64,000 bases of DNA from CBDBLK01 sp965243145. GTDB taxonomy: Bacteria > Bdellovibrionota > Bacteriovoracia > Bacteriovoracales > Bacteriovoracaceae. The position numbers and the translations under genes were made by a program. The notes beneath the pieces are model-generated. The model was not told the origin of the DNA. It was given only the letters and a program-made list of their open reading frames with translations, and made no database searches. Below, one piece after another: positions 43,503 through 51,316 of this stretch; position 1 is the stretch's first letter, and every line of letters begins with the position of its first letter. Location: NCBI GenBank assembly GCA_965243145.1, contig CBDEUB010000002.1:372001-436000 (forward strand). Direction: 5' to 3'.

Positions 43503-44136
43503 TTGAATAAGCAGCAAAAAACAATAGTTTATGTGGATGGTTTCAACCTCTATTATCGCTTGAAATCAACGAGCTATAAATGGCCTAATTTGGAAGTATT
43601 GATTAAGTCCATACTAAAAGAATATCACCAAGTTGTTAAAATAAAATATTTTACCGCTTTGGTTAAAGGTTCAGACCACATTTCTTCAAGGCCAAATAAA
43701 CAAATGACTTATTGAGATGCTCTCCAATCTATCCATAACCTGGAAATTATAAAAGGCCGTTTCAAAAAAAGAACAGTAAAAGGCAAATATCACTTGCCCA
43801 AGGTTCAAGGGGTTAATCAAGGGGGATATTGTGACTATAAAAAAATATGAAGAGAAAGAATCAGATGTCAATATGGCGTCTCATATTCTCCTCGATTGCG
43901 TTAAGGAGGGGAACGATTGCACTGTCCTTTTATCAAATGACACCGATTTGCTTACACCACTATCTATGGCCAGAAAAGAGTTTGGCAAAAAAATAGGTAT
44001 TATATCACCTTCAAAACAAACCCATGAAGCGTTAAAAAGAATTTCTCATTTTGCTGTTGCCATTACCGACGAGCAACTCAAAAAATCCCAATTCCCCGCA
44101 AGCGTCGGCAAGTATAGAAAACCACTTAATTGGTAG
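43503..44136 (+). pseudogene. NYN/LabA-type PIN-like RNase, disrupted copy
   Basis: The TTG at 43503 opens NKQQKTIVYVDGFNLYYRLK, homologous to the intact gene at 47557 (VYIDGFNLYYRLK). A TGA replaces a sense codon after QMTY at about 43714. The frame then continues DALQSIHNLEIIKGRFKKR, and a further shift near 43830 passes to VTIKKYEEKESDVNMA and LLSNDTDLLTPL (the active-site Asp set SNDTDL). One nonsense plus one frameshift relative to the intact paralogue make a functional full-length protein unlikely. It is flanked by tail repeats on both sides. Confidence 0.85.
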
Positions 44137-44227
44137 AATCTCACAGATAGATTTGTCCACTCTAAAATGGTATGTCATCAAGTGCAAAATAATCTGCTAG
44201 CTGGCCACTTTAGAATTTGCGTCGTGG

Positions 44228-44298
44228 AAGAGACAGGAATCATCGGAAATGGATGGCCCTATGGCAGCTTGAGCTTGCGGCAAAAAAGTGGCCTTCAA
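44228..44298. repeat. DUF4143 3'-tail duplicate, copy 2
   Basis: Minus-strand codons TTT TGC CGC AAG CTC AAG then CTG CCA TAG give FCRKLKLP and stop, differing from copies 1 and 3 only synonymously. It lies just beyond the 44311 ATPase stop. Confidence 0.8.
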
Positions 44299-44310
44299 TA
44301 AGGCCATTCG

Positions 44311-45480
44311 TTATTCCCAATCGGGCATGGCCCTTTTCATAAACTGGCCGAACAGGGGCACGGTAAAGCGGTTGTCTCCGTGGGCGGGACTGTAGATCAT
44401 TCCCTTGGCCATCAATTTGGCACGCACGGGGGCCACCCGTTGAGAAGGTTTACCCAACAGATGGGCAATCTCCCCCGACTTTTGATCACCTGGGCGCAAT
44501 TCCGACATGGCCCGTAAATAGGCCTTTTCCAGGGGAGTGCAACGATCAAAGCGCACTCGAAAAAAGCTATTGTCCAACTGATTCAAGGCCAGTGCGGTGG
44601 CCTTTTTGACATCTTTTAAAGTGACCGGGGATTTTTGCGCCACTTTCCAGCAATGCTTGCCCCACTCTTGAATAAAGTAGGGATACCCCTGGGTTTTTTT
44701 AAAAATTTCGTCGAGAGCGCCCTTTTGAAATTGAACTCCTGCGCGGGATGCCGGCACCGTGATGGCCCGAATGGCGGCCCGGCGGTCGAGAGGGCCAACC
44801 CCGGGGTATTCAAAGAGGCGTTCGGCGTAGGATTTGGCCTTCCCCGCCTGGCCAATAACTTGAGGGAGGCCCGCTCCCAACAAAATAACGGGGAGTTGCT
44901 TTTGCGTACACTTGTGTAAAGCGGTGATCAAAAAACCGAATTGTTCTTCCCGAATGTACTGGATTTCATCTACAAAAAGGGCGATGGCGGTTTTTTGTTT
45001 TTTGGCCAGAGTTCCCATGTTGGTGAGCAAGCTGGCCAAATCGGTTTCCAAATCACCGCTGTCCGCACCGCTTTGTTTTTCAACATCAAAGCTAAACTCG
45101 ACATCGCTAAATTTCATCTTCATCGCCTGCACAAATCCGCGCAAAAGTCCGAGGGCCTGGCCTTTCAAATTCGACGGGAGATGGGAAGCGAGCAATAGGT
45201 TTCTCAACGCCGGAACCAGCACCGATGGCAGCGATCGGTTTTCCGGAGTTTCTATCAAAATGGGCCAAAAACCTTGGGCCTCAGCATCTCCAGACAGTTT
45301 GCTGAGCAAAACCGTTTTCCCCACTCCGCGCAGGCCGATTAAGATTTTTCCCCGGTAAGCGTACCCGTTGCGGCAGCGGTCGAGTTCTACGGCGACATCC
45401 TCAACCAGCTGATCGCGGCCGGCCAGTTCTTGGGGAATAGTTCCTGCTCCAGGGGAATAAGGGTTGCTCCGCTCATCCAT
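44311..45480 (-). CDS. AAA ATPase with winged-helix C-terminus (AAA_16/Orc-like)
   Basis: 389 aa. Walker A ILIGLRGVGKTVLLSKL, Walker B IALFVDEIQYIREEQ, sensor VILLGAGLPQV. The C-terminal part (LEKAYLRAMSELRPGDQKSGE, LGKPSQRVAPVRAKLMAKG) is a winged helix of the type found in archaeal-like ATP-binding proteins. It stands alone, with no nuclease domain. The ATG at 45480 directly follows a 24-bp-arm palindrome. The gene sits between a DUF4143 stop and that gene's own tail duplicate (44228-44298), so it looks like an inserted cassette. Confidence 0.85.
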   Translation of the reverse strand: MDERSNPYSPGAGTIPQELAGRDQLVEDVAVELDRCRNGYAYRGKILIGLRGVGKTVLLSKLSGDAEAQGFWPILIETPENRSLPSVLVPALRNLLLASHLPSNLKGQALGLLRGFVQAMKMKFSDVEFSFDVEKQSGADSGDLETDLASLLTNMGTLAKKQKTAIALFVDEIQYIREEQFGFLITALHKCTQKQLPVILLGAGLPQVIGQAGKAKSYAERLFEYPGVGPLDRRAAIRAITVPASRAGVQFQKGALDEIFKKTQGYPYFIQEWGKHCWKVAQKSPVTLKDVKKATALALNQLDNSFFRVRFDRCTPLEKAYLRAMSELRPGDQKSGEIAHLLGKPSQRVAPVRAKLMAKGMIYSPAHGDNRFTVPLFGQFMKRAMPDWE

Positions 45481-45482
45481 TT

Positions 45483-45537
45483 ATATCGAGTTTACCTCAG
45501 TTTATCGAAAAAAGATAAACTGGGGTAAACTTGATAT
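45483..45537. promoter_or_regulatory. Palindrome at the start of the AAA ATPase gene
   Basis: Two 24-bp arms (22 pairs match; core GTTTACC.CAGTTTATC) around the loop GAAAAAA. It ends 2 bp from the ATG, so the operator and promoter overlap. A -10-like GATATA adjoins the start, with no clear -35. Confidence 0.75.
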
Positions 45538-45565
45538 ATTTATGCTTGGCAAAATAAACCCCTGG

Positions 45566-45596
45566 GCCTCACGGCAGCTTGAGCTTCCGGCAAAAT
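45566..45596. repeat. DUF4143 3'-tail, copy 3 (in the intact gene)
   Basis: The resident tail: minus strand TTT TGC CGG AAG CTC AAG then CTG CCG TGA. Partner of 43284 and 44228. Confidence 0.8.
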
Positions 45597-46687
45597 GTCT
45601 CGAAGGGCAGAACTTCAATATTGCGATCTTTGAACGCCTGACTTCCCAAGTGTACTTGGTAGTAGTGGGGGATGGCGGTTCTCTTGTTAAAATAGTGGAT
45701 GTGTTTTGAAATCGCTCCCTCTCCGGCCTTACATTCGACGGCAAAGAGCGGCCGCCGGTTCTTTAAAACCACGAAATCAATTTCACGGCCGTCCACATCC
45801 TTTAAATATTGAAGTTGCATTTTGTGTCCGCCGGTATCCTCTTCAAAGTGGCAAAATTTGAGCAGTTGACTGGCCACCAGGTTTTCAAAGCACGGCCCCT
45901 GTGAAGGCACTTCTGGCCAATCCCACAGGTAGAGTTTCTGTGCCTTCTTCACCGCCCGAATGGGGGCCGGCCCAAAGGGTTTAATGCGATAACAATAGTA
46001 CACTTGTTCGAGAATCTCCACCCACTTGGCCACCGTGTTGGGGGAAACTTGCAAATCTTCGGCCAAACTGGCGAGGGACAGGGGGGAGGCCACTCTCGCC
46101 GGCAGGGCATCGGCCAGCAATTCGATTTGGCCAATTTCCTTGAGGTTGTTTAAGTCCCTCACATCTTGGTAGACCACGCGAGCGGTTCGCTCCTTCTGCC
46201 AACGCCTGCGGAAGGCCTCGGAACCCTTTAAAAAAGGTTCGGGAAAACCGCCAAATTTTAAAAGTCGCGGCAGCGGATTTTTAATGGATTTGGGGATTTC
46301 GCCCAGGGAAAGGGGGTGCAGCCGATAGTAAAAAAAGCGCCCGAAAAGGGAATCTCCTCCCTTGCGAAAGTGATCCAAGCACGCCGAACCCGTCACCAGA
46401 ATTTTGAGCGAGGCCTGGTATTTGTCGTAGAGGCCCTTGATGAGACTTCGCCACCGGGGGTATTTGTGAATCTCGTCGAGGACGATGGCCCGCAAGGCGG
46501 GATCAATGTGGTGTTTTTTGATCACCTTCCGATCCGCCAAAAAATCCCAGTTGAAATACTGATCCCGGGAAGAAATAAACTCCTGGGCCAGGGTGGTCTT
46601 GCCCACCTGCCGAGGGCCACCCAAAACCACCATTTTACTGGCCAGATCAGTCTGAATGGGCCGAAAAATATAGCGAGTTATATTCAT
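45569..46687 (-). CDS. DUF4143-family AAA ATPase (second copy)
   Basis: 372 aa. Walker A VVLGGPRQVGKTTLAQEFI, Walker B AIVLDEIHKYPRWRSL, sensor ILVTGSACLDHFRKGGDSLF. The C-terminal half has DUF4143 with LKDVDGREIDFVVLKNRRPLF and AVECKAGEG. It is homologous to, but clearly diverged from, the copy at 42068. The ATG at 46687 is 8 bp after a TATAAT, so the mRNA is expected to be leaderless or nearly so. Its 3' end is the reference for the repeated tails. Confidence 0.88.
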   Translation of the reverse strand: MNITRYIFRPIQTDLASKMVVLGGPRQVGKTTLAQEFISSRDQYFNWDFLADRKVIKKHHIDPALRAIVLDEIHKYPRWRSLIKGLYDKYQASLKILVTGSACLDHFRKGGDSLFGRFFYYRLHPLSLGEIPKSIKNPLPRLLKFGGFPEPFLKGSEAFRRRWQKERTARVVYQDVRDLNNLKEIGQIELLADALPARVASPLSLASLAEDLQVSPNTVAKWVEILEQVYYCYRIKPFGPAPIRAVKKAQKLYLWDWPEVPSQGPCFENLVASQLLKFCHFEEDTGGHKMQLQYLKDVDGREIDFVVLKNRRPLFAVECKAGEGAISKHIHYFNKRTAIPHYYQVHLGSQAFKDRNIEVLPFETFCRKLKLP

Positions 46688-46690
46688 ATA

Positions 46691-46752
46691 ACTGAATTAT
46701 ACTCGTGATTAAAATTCAGTCAACTGAAAAATACTCGTGAGTAAAATTCAGT
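46691..46752. promoter_or_regulatory. Two tandem 30-bp palindromes and promoter of the second DUF4143 gene
   Basis: Two imperfect palindromes (46691-46720, 46723-46752), each of form ACTGAA...TACTC-GT-GAGTA...TTCAGT, 2 bp apart. They contain, on the minus strand, TTGACT (46723-46718), 16-bp spacer, TATAAT (46701-46696). A further half-site follows at about 46757. Candidate cooperative operator next to the start codon. Confidence 0.8.
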
Positions 46753-46810
46753 AGTATGAATTTTACTCGCGCTTGCCACACCCCTCTCCACCTCTTAAAA
46801 TGCCCGCCAA

Positions 46811-47542
46811 ATGGCCCAACAACCGCTCTTGAGACATTCTCATGGCCAGCTTGAAATGGAAGTCTCCCCGGGGGAGTGGAAGTGCCTAACTGGCCTTCCC
46901 AGATTAAACTCCAGGGACGACGAGGCCAAACTGTGCCACCACCTCGCCGAGCAATACCCCCTCTTTTCCCGCGCCACGCCCGCACCACCGCTCACATTGC
47001 CCACCCGCTATTACAAGGCCGCCTGGGGGGAACAATTGGCCTTTTTTGGCGGCAGCTTTTTTCCCTGGCACCAAGGCCACCGCGCTTGCCTGGACTTGTG
47101 CCATGCCCGCTTTCCCCAGTGCCCCATCGTGGTGGCCCCCGACCGCAATCCGGAAAAAGACATCCACTGGGACTGTGGCCCCTTCGAGCGCTTTCAAAAG
47201 CTGGCCCTGGAACTGGAAGACACTCCCTACTCGATCTACCCCGGATTTATGGCCCTGGACGAGGCCAATCCCACCTACCGCTGGGTGGGCCACATAGCAA
47301 TCGCCAAACTTTATTTCTTAATGGGAGACGACAACTTTTTGCACCTCCACCGCTGGCAAAACTACGCCACCGTCGTGCAACACTTGTCTGGCCTGTGGGT
47401 GTGCCCCCGTGGAGGCACGAGGCCACAACTCGAAGAGCAGGCCCAGCGCCTGAGGCAAATCAACCGGAAATTGGAAATCGAATTTCTGCCCCGCCACCCC
47501 TGGGAGGCCCTCAGTTCCAGGGAATTGCGCGGGCGTGAGTGA
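46811..47542 (+). CDS. NadD-like nucleotidyltransferase
   Basis: 243 aa with an N-terminal extension of about 70 residues, then the nucleotidyltransferase core: LAFFGGSFFPWHQGHRACLD (GGSFxPxHxGH), VVAPDRNPEK, FLMGDDNFLHLHRW, and near the C-terminus EALSSRELR, matching the ISSTxIR motif. It probably adenylylates nicotinate mononucleotide or a similar substrate; with the extension it could have another role. The last codons (RGRE) appear to be replaced, since a second copy of the SSRELR coding region lies beyond the NYN cassette. Confidence 0.7.
   Translation: MAQQPLLRHSHGQLEMEVSPGEWKCLTGLPRLNSRDDEAKLCHHLAEQYPLFSRATPAPPLTLPTRYYKAAWGEQLAFFGGSFFPWHQGHRACLDLCHARFPQCPIVVAPDRNPEKDIHWDCGPFERFQKLALELEDTPYSIYPGFMALDEANPTYRWVGHIAIAKLYFLMGDDNFLHLHRWQNYATVVQHLSGLWVCPRGGTRPQLEEQAQRLRQINRKLEIEFLPRHPWEALSSRELRGRE
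47505..47530. repeat. NadD-like 3'-tail repeat, copy A
   Basis: AGGCCCTCAGTTCCAGGGA then ATTGCGC, coding for ALSSRELR. Copy B is at 48343-48367. Confidence 0.85.
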
Positions 47543-47556
47543 ATATTTTTGCTTTT

Positions 47557-48201
47557 TTAATGATGCCATTCCCGAGGGCAATGGATGGCCCGCCCTGATA
47601 CATTCAATTTGAGGGGAAATTGCGACTTTTGAAAAATGTTGTTATTTTTTATACCCTTGGAATAATGAGATGCCTTTTTTAAATCAACATGAACTTTTCC
47701 ATAAGGACTTATAACTACAACCAATTTTTCCAAATTGTATTTAATGCGAAGAAGCGGAGTCACCAAATCGGTGTCGTTAGAAATTAGTGCTGCACATTCA
47801 TATTTATTTTGATAACCATCTTCGATCATATCGGTAGCAATATTCACATCTGAATTTTTTTCTTCAAACTTACTCACTATGACTTTTTGCTTTGTCTCCA
47901 GTCCTTGGGAATAGCAAAGAAAACCCTTTATTGTGCGTTTTTTGAATTGCCCCCAAACAATTTCGACATTGGGCAGAGTTTGAATTGCTTGCAAGTACAA
48001 GTCTTGCCGTGTGGTTTTTCCAGGGTCATCTGCATTTTTTTTCACTCTAGCGGTGAAAAATTTGATCTTTTGAATATTATACTCTTTAGGATTTAAACAG
48101 GCATACGCAAATTTTTCGAGATTCATCCATTTATAGGGAGTTTTTTTGAGGCGATAGTAGAGATTAAAACCGTCGATATAGACAAAAGTGGATTTCTTCA
48201 T
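47557..48201 (-). CDS. NYN/LabA-type (PIN-like) RNase, intact copy
   Basis: 214 aa. NYN domain: FVYIDGFNLYYRLKKTPYKW (first Asp DGFNLY), IKFFTARVKKN, KNSDVNIATDM and ALISNDTDLVTPLLR (the other active-site acids). PIN-like NYN proteins are metal-dependent ribonucleases. The gene is AT-rich and sits in a cassette with its own promoter and leader, convergent to the NadD-like gene. The start ATG at 48201 is 10 bp after a terminator-like T tract, with AGGG as RBS. It is homologous to the pseudogene at 43503. Confidence 0.88.
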   Translation of the reverse strand: MKKSTFVYIDGFNLYYRLKKTPYKWMNLEKFAYACLNPKEYNIQKIKFFTARVKKNADDPGKTTRQDLYLQAIQTLPNVEIVWGQFKKRTIKGFLCYSQGLETKQKVIVSKFEEKNSDVNIATDMIEDGYQNKYECAALISNDTDLVTPLLRIKYNLEKLVVVISPYGKVHVDLKKASHYSKGIKNNNIFQKSQFPLKLNVSGRAIHCPREWHH

Positions 48202-48210
48202 TAAGGCCCT

Positions 48211-48240
48211 AAAAAAGCAAAAGCGGCCCCTAGAGGCCGC
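48211..48240 (-). terminator. Intrinsic terminator before the intact NYN gene
   Basis: On the minus strand GCGGCC-TCTAGG-GGCCGC then TTTTGCTTTTTT, ending 9 bp before the start codon. Confidence 0.85.
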
Positions 48241-48274
48241 CCGCGCCCATCAGCCAGAAGCGTCAGGGGATGTC
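48211..48274 (-). ncRNA. Leader RNA with terminator, NYN cassette 2
   Basis: About 64 nt from the predicted start to the terminator. It shares CATCCCC, GGG-rich and hairpin elements in order with cassette 1. A candidate small regulatory RNA or attenuator; there are no tandem repeats of the type III antitoxin kind. Confidence 0.5.
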
Positions 48275-48280
48275 TCTTAC

Positions 48281-48309
48281 ATCTTAAAGTCTTTTAAATA
48301 AAAGTCAAG
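48281..48309 (-). promoter_or_regulatory. Promoter of NYN cassette 2
   Basis: Minus strand TTGACT (48309-48304), 17-bp spacer, TAAGAT (48286-48281); same spacing as cassette 1. Confidence 0.75.
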
Positions 48310-48342
48310 TTTTATTCCAAAAAGGAACAAATCAGCAAACAA

Positions 48343-48367
48343 GGCCCTCAGTTCCAGGGAATTGCGC
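48343..48367. repeat. NadD-like 3'-tail repeat, copy B
   Basis: The same bases as 47505-47530 apart from a possible one-A difference in the AA run; it lies just past the NYN promoter and before the rpsD end. Confidence 0.85.
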
Positions 48368-48375
48368 AAAAAGAT

Positions 48376-48393
48376 GGCCTGAAGTGTGAACTG
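48376..48393. repeat. Dispersed 3'-end motif, partial inverted copy 4
   Basis: GGCCTGAAGTGTGAACTG; inverse of the CAGTTCACACTTCAGGCC form of the motif at 2776 and 24960. Confidence 0.35.
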
Positions 48394-48396
48394 TGC

Positions 48397-49032
48397 CTAT
48401 TTCACCTTCCAGTAGTGTTCGATGACTAGCTGATCAACGAACGCGAAGGGAACATCTTCGGGCAGGGGCGAGGCCGAGAGTTTGGCCTTTTTGCGGTCGT
48501 CGGCCCCTTCCATGGCCCAGCAAGCGGGCACTGCCGGCAAGCGGGGAGTTTCCAGGCAGCGTTTATAGCTTTGGTTGCGGTAACCCTTGTCGGTGAGTTC
48601 CACCACATCCCCGACACTGGCCAAAAAGGAGGCGCGATCGACCTTTTTGCCGTTGACCAGAACCTGGCCGTGGGAAACCATTTGCGAGGCGGCGGGAATG
48701 GAGGGTGCCCAATTGAGGCGAAAAATGACATTGTTGAGCCGGCGCTCCAGGTTGGTGAGCAAAACTTCCATCCACGGCCGCTCCCCCGAGTGGCGCTTGG
48801 CGGACTTGACATATTTCACTAGCTGCCGCTCGCGCAGGCCATAGTGGTACACCAATTTTTGTTTTTCCTTCAAGCGGACGGCGTAGTCCGAAATTTTCCT
48901 GCGGCGGTTGCCGTGCACCCCTGGCCCATAGGGGCGTCGTTCGAGGGCACCGGCCTTGCCCAATCCCGGAAGTTCGATGCCGAGGGCGCGCTGAATTTTA
49001 AAACGGGGTTTGCCCGTGGTTGCCTTTGCCAT
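48397..49032 (-). CDS. rpsD: 30S ribosomal protein S4
   Basis: 211 aa. Small-subunit assembly protein. Visible: KIQRALGIELPGLGKAGALE, RRPYGPGVHG, KISDYAVRLKEKQKL, the S4 RNA-binding domain SQMVSHGQVLVNGKKVDR, and VVELTDKGYRNQSYKR. The zinc-binding Cys cluster is absent (Cys-free type). It stands outside any ribosomal operon here, with good RBS GGGAG. Its 3' end is convergent to the NYN cassette. Confidence 0.93.
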   Translation of the reverse strand: MAKATTGKPRFKIQRALGIELPGLGKAGALERRPYGPGVHGNRRRKISDYAVRLKEKQKLVYHYGLRERQLVKYVKSAKRHSGERPWMEVLLTNLERRLNNVIFRLNWAPSIPAASQMVSHGQVLVNGKKVDRASFLASVGDVVELTDKGYRNQSYKRCLETPRLPAVPACWAMEGADDRKKAKLSASPLPEDVPFAFVDQLVIEHYWKVK

Positions 49033-49146
49033 GGTAGAAATCTCCCTTTACCAAATTTAAGGGCATCATTATCGCCCAAAAGAAAAACTTGTCAATGACT
49101 CTATGCGTAGGCAAACTTCCCCCCAAAGTCTGTTAAAATCAAAGCA

Positions 49147-50505
49147 GTGCACCGAAACACTCTCAACACTTTGCTTTTGGCCCTTGTGGGCCTTTTCGCC
49201 CCTGCCGCCTGGAGCGCCACCCTTCACGATGCCGAATGGAGGGAGTCCCACACTGCCTTGGACGAAATCTATCCGCTGGTGTCCCTGTCCGATACCGCCC
49301 CCAACGGCAACTTCCGCGCAGGGCCTGTCAATCTCAAAACTGGCCTGGAGGAGGGCGGCGAGGAAAACGACGCCATCGCCGTGTATGTCCCCGTGGAATC
49401 CACCTCCGGCACTGGGAACGGCGACTATTTTACCGGGGATGTCCTGCCCGACATCAGCAACGACAGCACGGGCAGCGGACTGCTGCACTTTAGACTGCAA
49501 ATCGACTTGGAGGGAGGCCCCGAACACTACCTCTATGTCGCCGTGGAAAACAATCCCGGCGAATACAAAATTGTCCAGGACGCGCGCTATTTTAACTCCA
49601 ACAATGATCGCTATCTGGTGACAGTCAGTTTCAACGACTTGTGCCGCGGGGGCGAGGCCAATTGTGGCCAGTTCGCCAGCGCTTCGTCCCCTCCCGATCG
49701 CACCGACAGCACCTACCTGCTCTTTTTCTTGAGTGAAAGCACCTACAACTCCGGGGACGACATCGCAGAGGCGGATTTCTCGGCCAAACTTTTTTACCAA
49801 CTGTATTTCAGCAACCGCATCAACAACACCGGCGAAATCAGCTTGCAAGAGATTTTCAAGGGCGACGGGCAGTTGCACGCCACTTACCGGGGGTTTGAAC
49901 TCCAGCACATCGATTCGCTATACGCCTATGTCATCGAAAACACCACCCGCACCTGCACTTTTGGCGACGAACCCACCACCGTCACTTACGCTGGCCGCAC
50001 CCGCCCCCCCGAGGGAACCCTGCAATTCTTAGACACCACCCTGGTCTCTGGAGAGGCGCGCATCGAGCACCTCCGAAACGACCGCTGCTACGCCATCCGC
50101 CTGCTCTACCTCGACAAATTCGGTTTTGCCTCCAGACTCTCCCCGCGCAAGGCCGGATCACCGGAAGAAATTTTGGCCCTATTGGAAAAACAAAGCTGTT
50201 ATTTGTTGACCGCCGGATTTGGCCGCGCCCACCCGGTGATCGATTTTTTTCGCCGCTTTCGGGATGAGGCCCTGCTCACCAATCCCCTGGGCCATATGTT
50301 TACCCGGACCTACTACGCCACCGCCCCCCAATTCGCCCCCCTGATCTTGCAATCGCCTCCGCTAGCGGCCCTTATACGGGCCAGCGCCTACACTCTCTAT
50401 TATATTGTGCGTACATGGAAAATTTGGTTGCCGGCGGGTATCCTGTTGGCACTGATGGGATTTTTCTCCATCCGGAAAAGGAAATGCACCCATGGCCGGC
50501 CATAG
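49147..50505 (+). CDS. Exported CFI-box-CTERM protein
   Basis: 452 aa. Signal peptide (LLLALVGLFAPAAWSATL), then a long beta-rich acidic ectodomain with fibronectin-like features (VNLKTGLEEGGEENDAIAVY). The C-terminal segment CYLLTAGFGRAHPVIDFFRR, RFRDEALLTNPLGHMFTRTY, then a hydrophobic stretch and a Lys/Arg tail match the CFI-box-CTERM tripartite sorting-like domain seen in Bdellovibrionota and relatives. Likely surface anchored. It overlaps yebC by 14 bp. Confidence 0.75.
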   Translation: MHRNTLNTLLLALVGLFAPAAWSATLHDAEWRESHTALDEIYPLVSLSDTAPNGNFRAGPVNLKTGLEEGGEENDAIAVYVPVESTSGTGNGDYFTGDVLPDISNDSTGSGLLHFRLQIDLEGGPEHYLYVAVENNPGEYKIVQDARYFNSNNDRYLVTVSFNDLCRGGEANCGQFASASSPPDRTDSTYLLFFLSESTYNSGDDIAEADFSAKLFYQLYFSNRINNTGEISLQEIFKGDGQLHATYRGFELQHIDSLYAYVIENTTRTCTFGDEPTTVTYAGRTRPPEGTLQFLDTTLVSGEARIEHLRNDRCYAIRLLYLDKFGFASRLSPRKAGSPEEILALLEKQSCYLLTAGFGRAHPVIDFFRRFRDEALLTNPLGHMFTRTYYATAPQFAPLILQSPPLAALIRASAYTLYYIVRTWKIWLPAGILLALMGFFSIRKRKCTHGRP

Positions 50506-51247
50506 CAAGTGGGCCAATATCCGCCACCGCAAAGGCCTACAGGACGCCAAGCGGGGCAAGGCCTTCACCAAATTGCTCAAAGAAATTGCCGTAGCGGCCA
50601 AGAGTGGCGGCCCCGATCCCGACTCCAACCCGCGCCTGCGCGCCGCCATTCAAAGCGCCCGCGGGCAAAATGTCCCCAAGGACAATATCGACAAGGCGAT
50701 CAAAAAGGCCTGTGGAGGCGAGGGCCAGGCCTTGGAAGAGGCCACCTTTGAAGGTTATGGCCCCGAGGGCAGCGCCCTGTACATCGAATGTGCCACCGAC
50801 AATAAGGCCCGCACAGTGGGCAGCGTGCGCTCCTACTTTAGGAAATTCGGCGGCAACCTGGGCAAGGACGGATGCCTGGAATTTGTCTTTTCCCGCAAGG
50901 GGGTTTTCATTCTCGACATGCCCGACAACTTCGACGAAGAAGAGTTTACCCTGGAGTTGATCGATGCCGGGGCCGAAGAAGTGGAGGCCGAGGACGGGCA
51001 AATCACCGTGATCAGCGCCATGGAAGACTATGGCCAAATGGCCAAACAACTGCACAACATGGGCCTAGAACCCCGGGAGGCCGGCCTGCAACGATTGGCC
51101 CTGGAGCGCAAAAATTTGAGTACCCAGGAGGTTTATCAAACTTTTATCAAACTGCTAGATGCCCTGGAAGACGACGACGACATTCAAAAGGTTTATCACA
51201 ATGTGGAGTTTCGGCCAGAACTGAGTGAGATTATAGGTTTGGCCTAA
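50492..51247 (+). CDS. yebC: YebC/PmpR-family translation/transcription factor
   Basis: 251 aa. Standard N-terminus MAGHSKWANIRHRKGLQDAK, then NPRLRAAIQSARGQNVPKDN, EEATFEGYGPEGSALYIECA and DNKARTVGSVRSYFRKFGG. It supports translation of polyproline stretches and is also reported as a transcription factor. The last 14 residues replace a different tail whose coding copy persists at 51753-51797. Confidence 0.93.
   Translation: MAGHSKWANIRHRKGLQDAKRGKAFTKLLKEIAVAAKSGGPDPDSNPRLRAAIQSARGQNVPKDNIDKAIKKACGGEGQALEEATFEGYGPEGSALYIECATDNKARTVGSVRSYFRKFGGNLGKDGCLEFVFSRKGVFILDMPDNFDEEEFTLELIDAGAEEVEAEDGQITVISAMEDYGQMAKQLHNMGLEPREAGLQRLALERKNLSTQEVYQTFIKLLDALEDDDDIQKVYHNVEFRPELSEIIGLA
51188..51220. repeat. 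YebC 3'-tail, copy A
   Basis: 33 bp coding for KVYHNVEFRPE; copy B at 51753-51785 codes KVYHNLEFRPE with mostly synonymous differences. Confidence 0.85.
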
Positions 51248-51316
51248 CTCGTTAAAAAATAATAAGGTGAGGAAAATAGTTCAAAAGACTGATGATCATT
51301 GAGAGGTGTTTCCAAA

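Noticed and set aside
43714..43716. In-frame TGA in the NYN copy as a selenocysteine codon
   Set aside because: There is a further frameshift downstream, no SECIS-like hairpin right after the TGA and no Cys at the matching place in the intact paralogue; decay is simpler.
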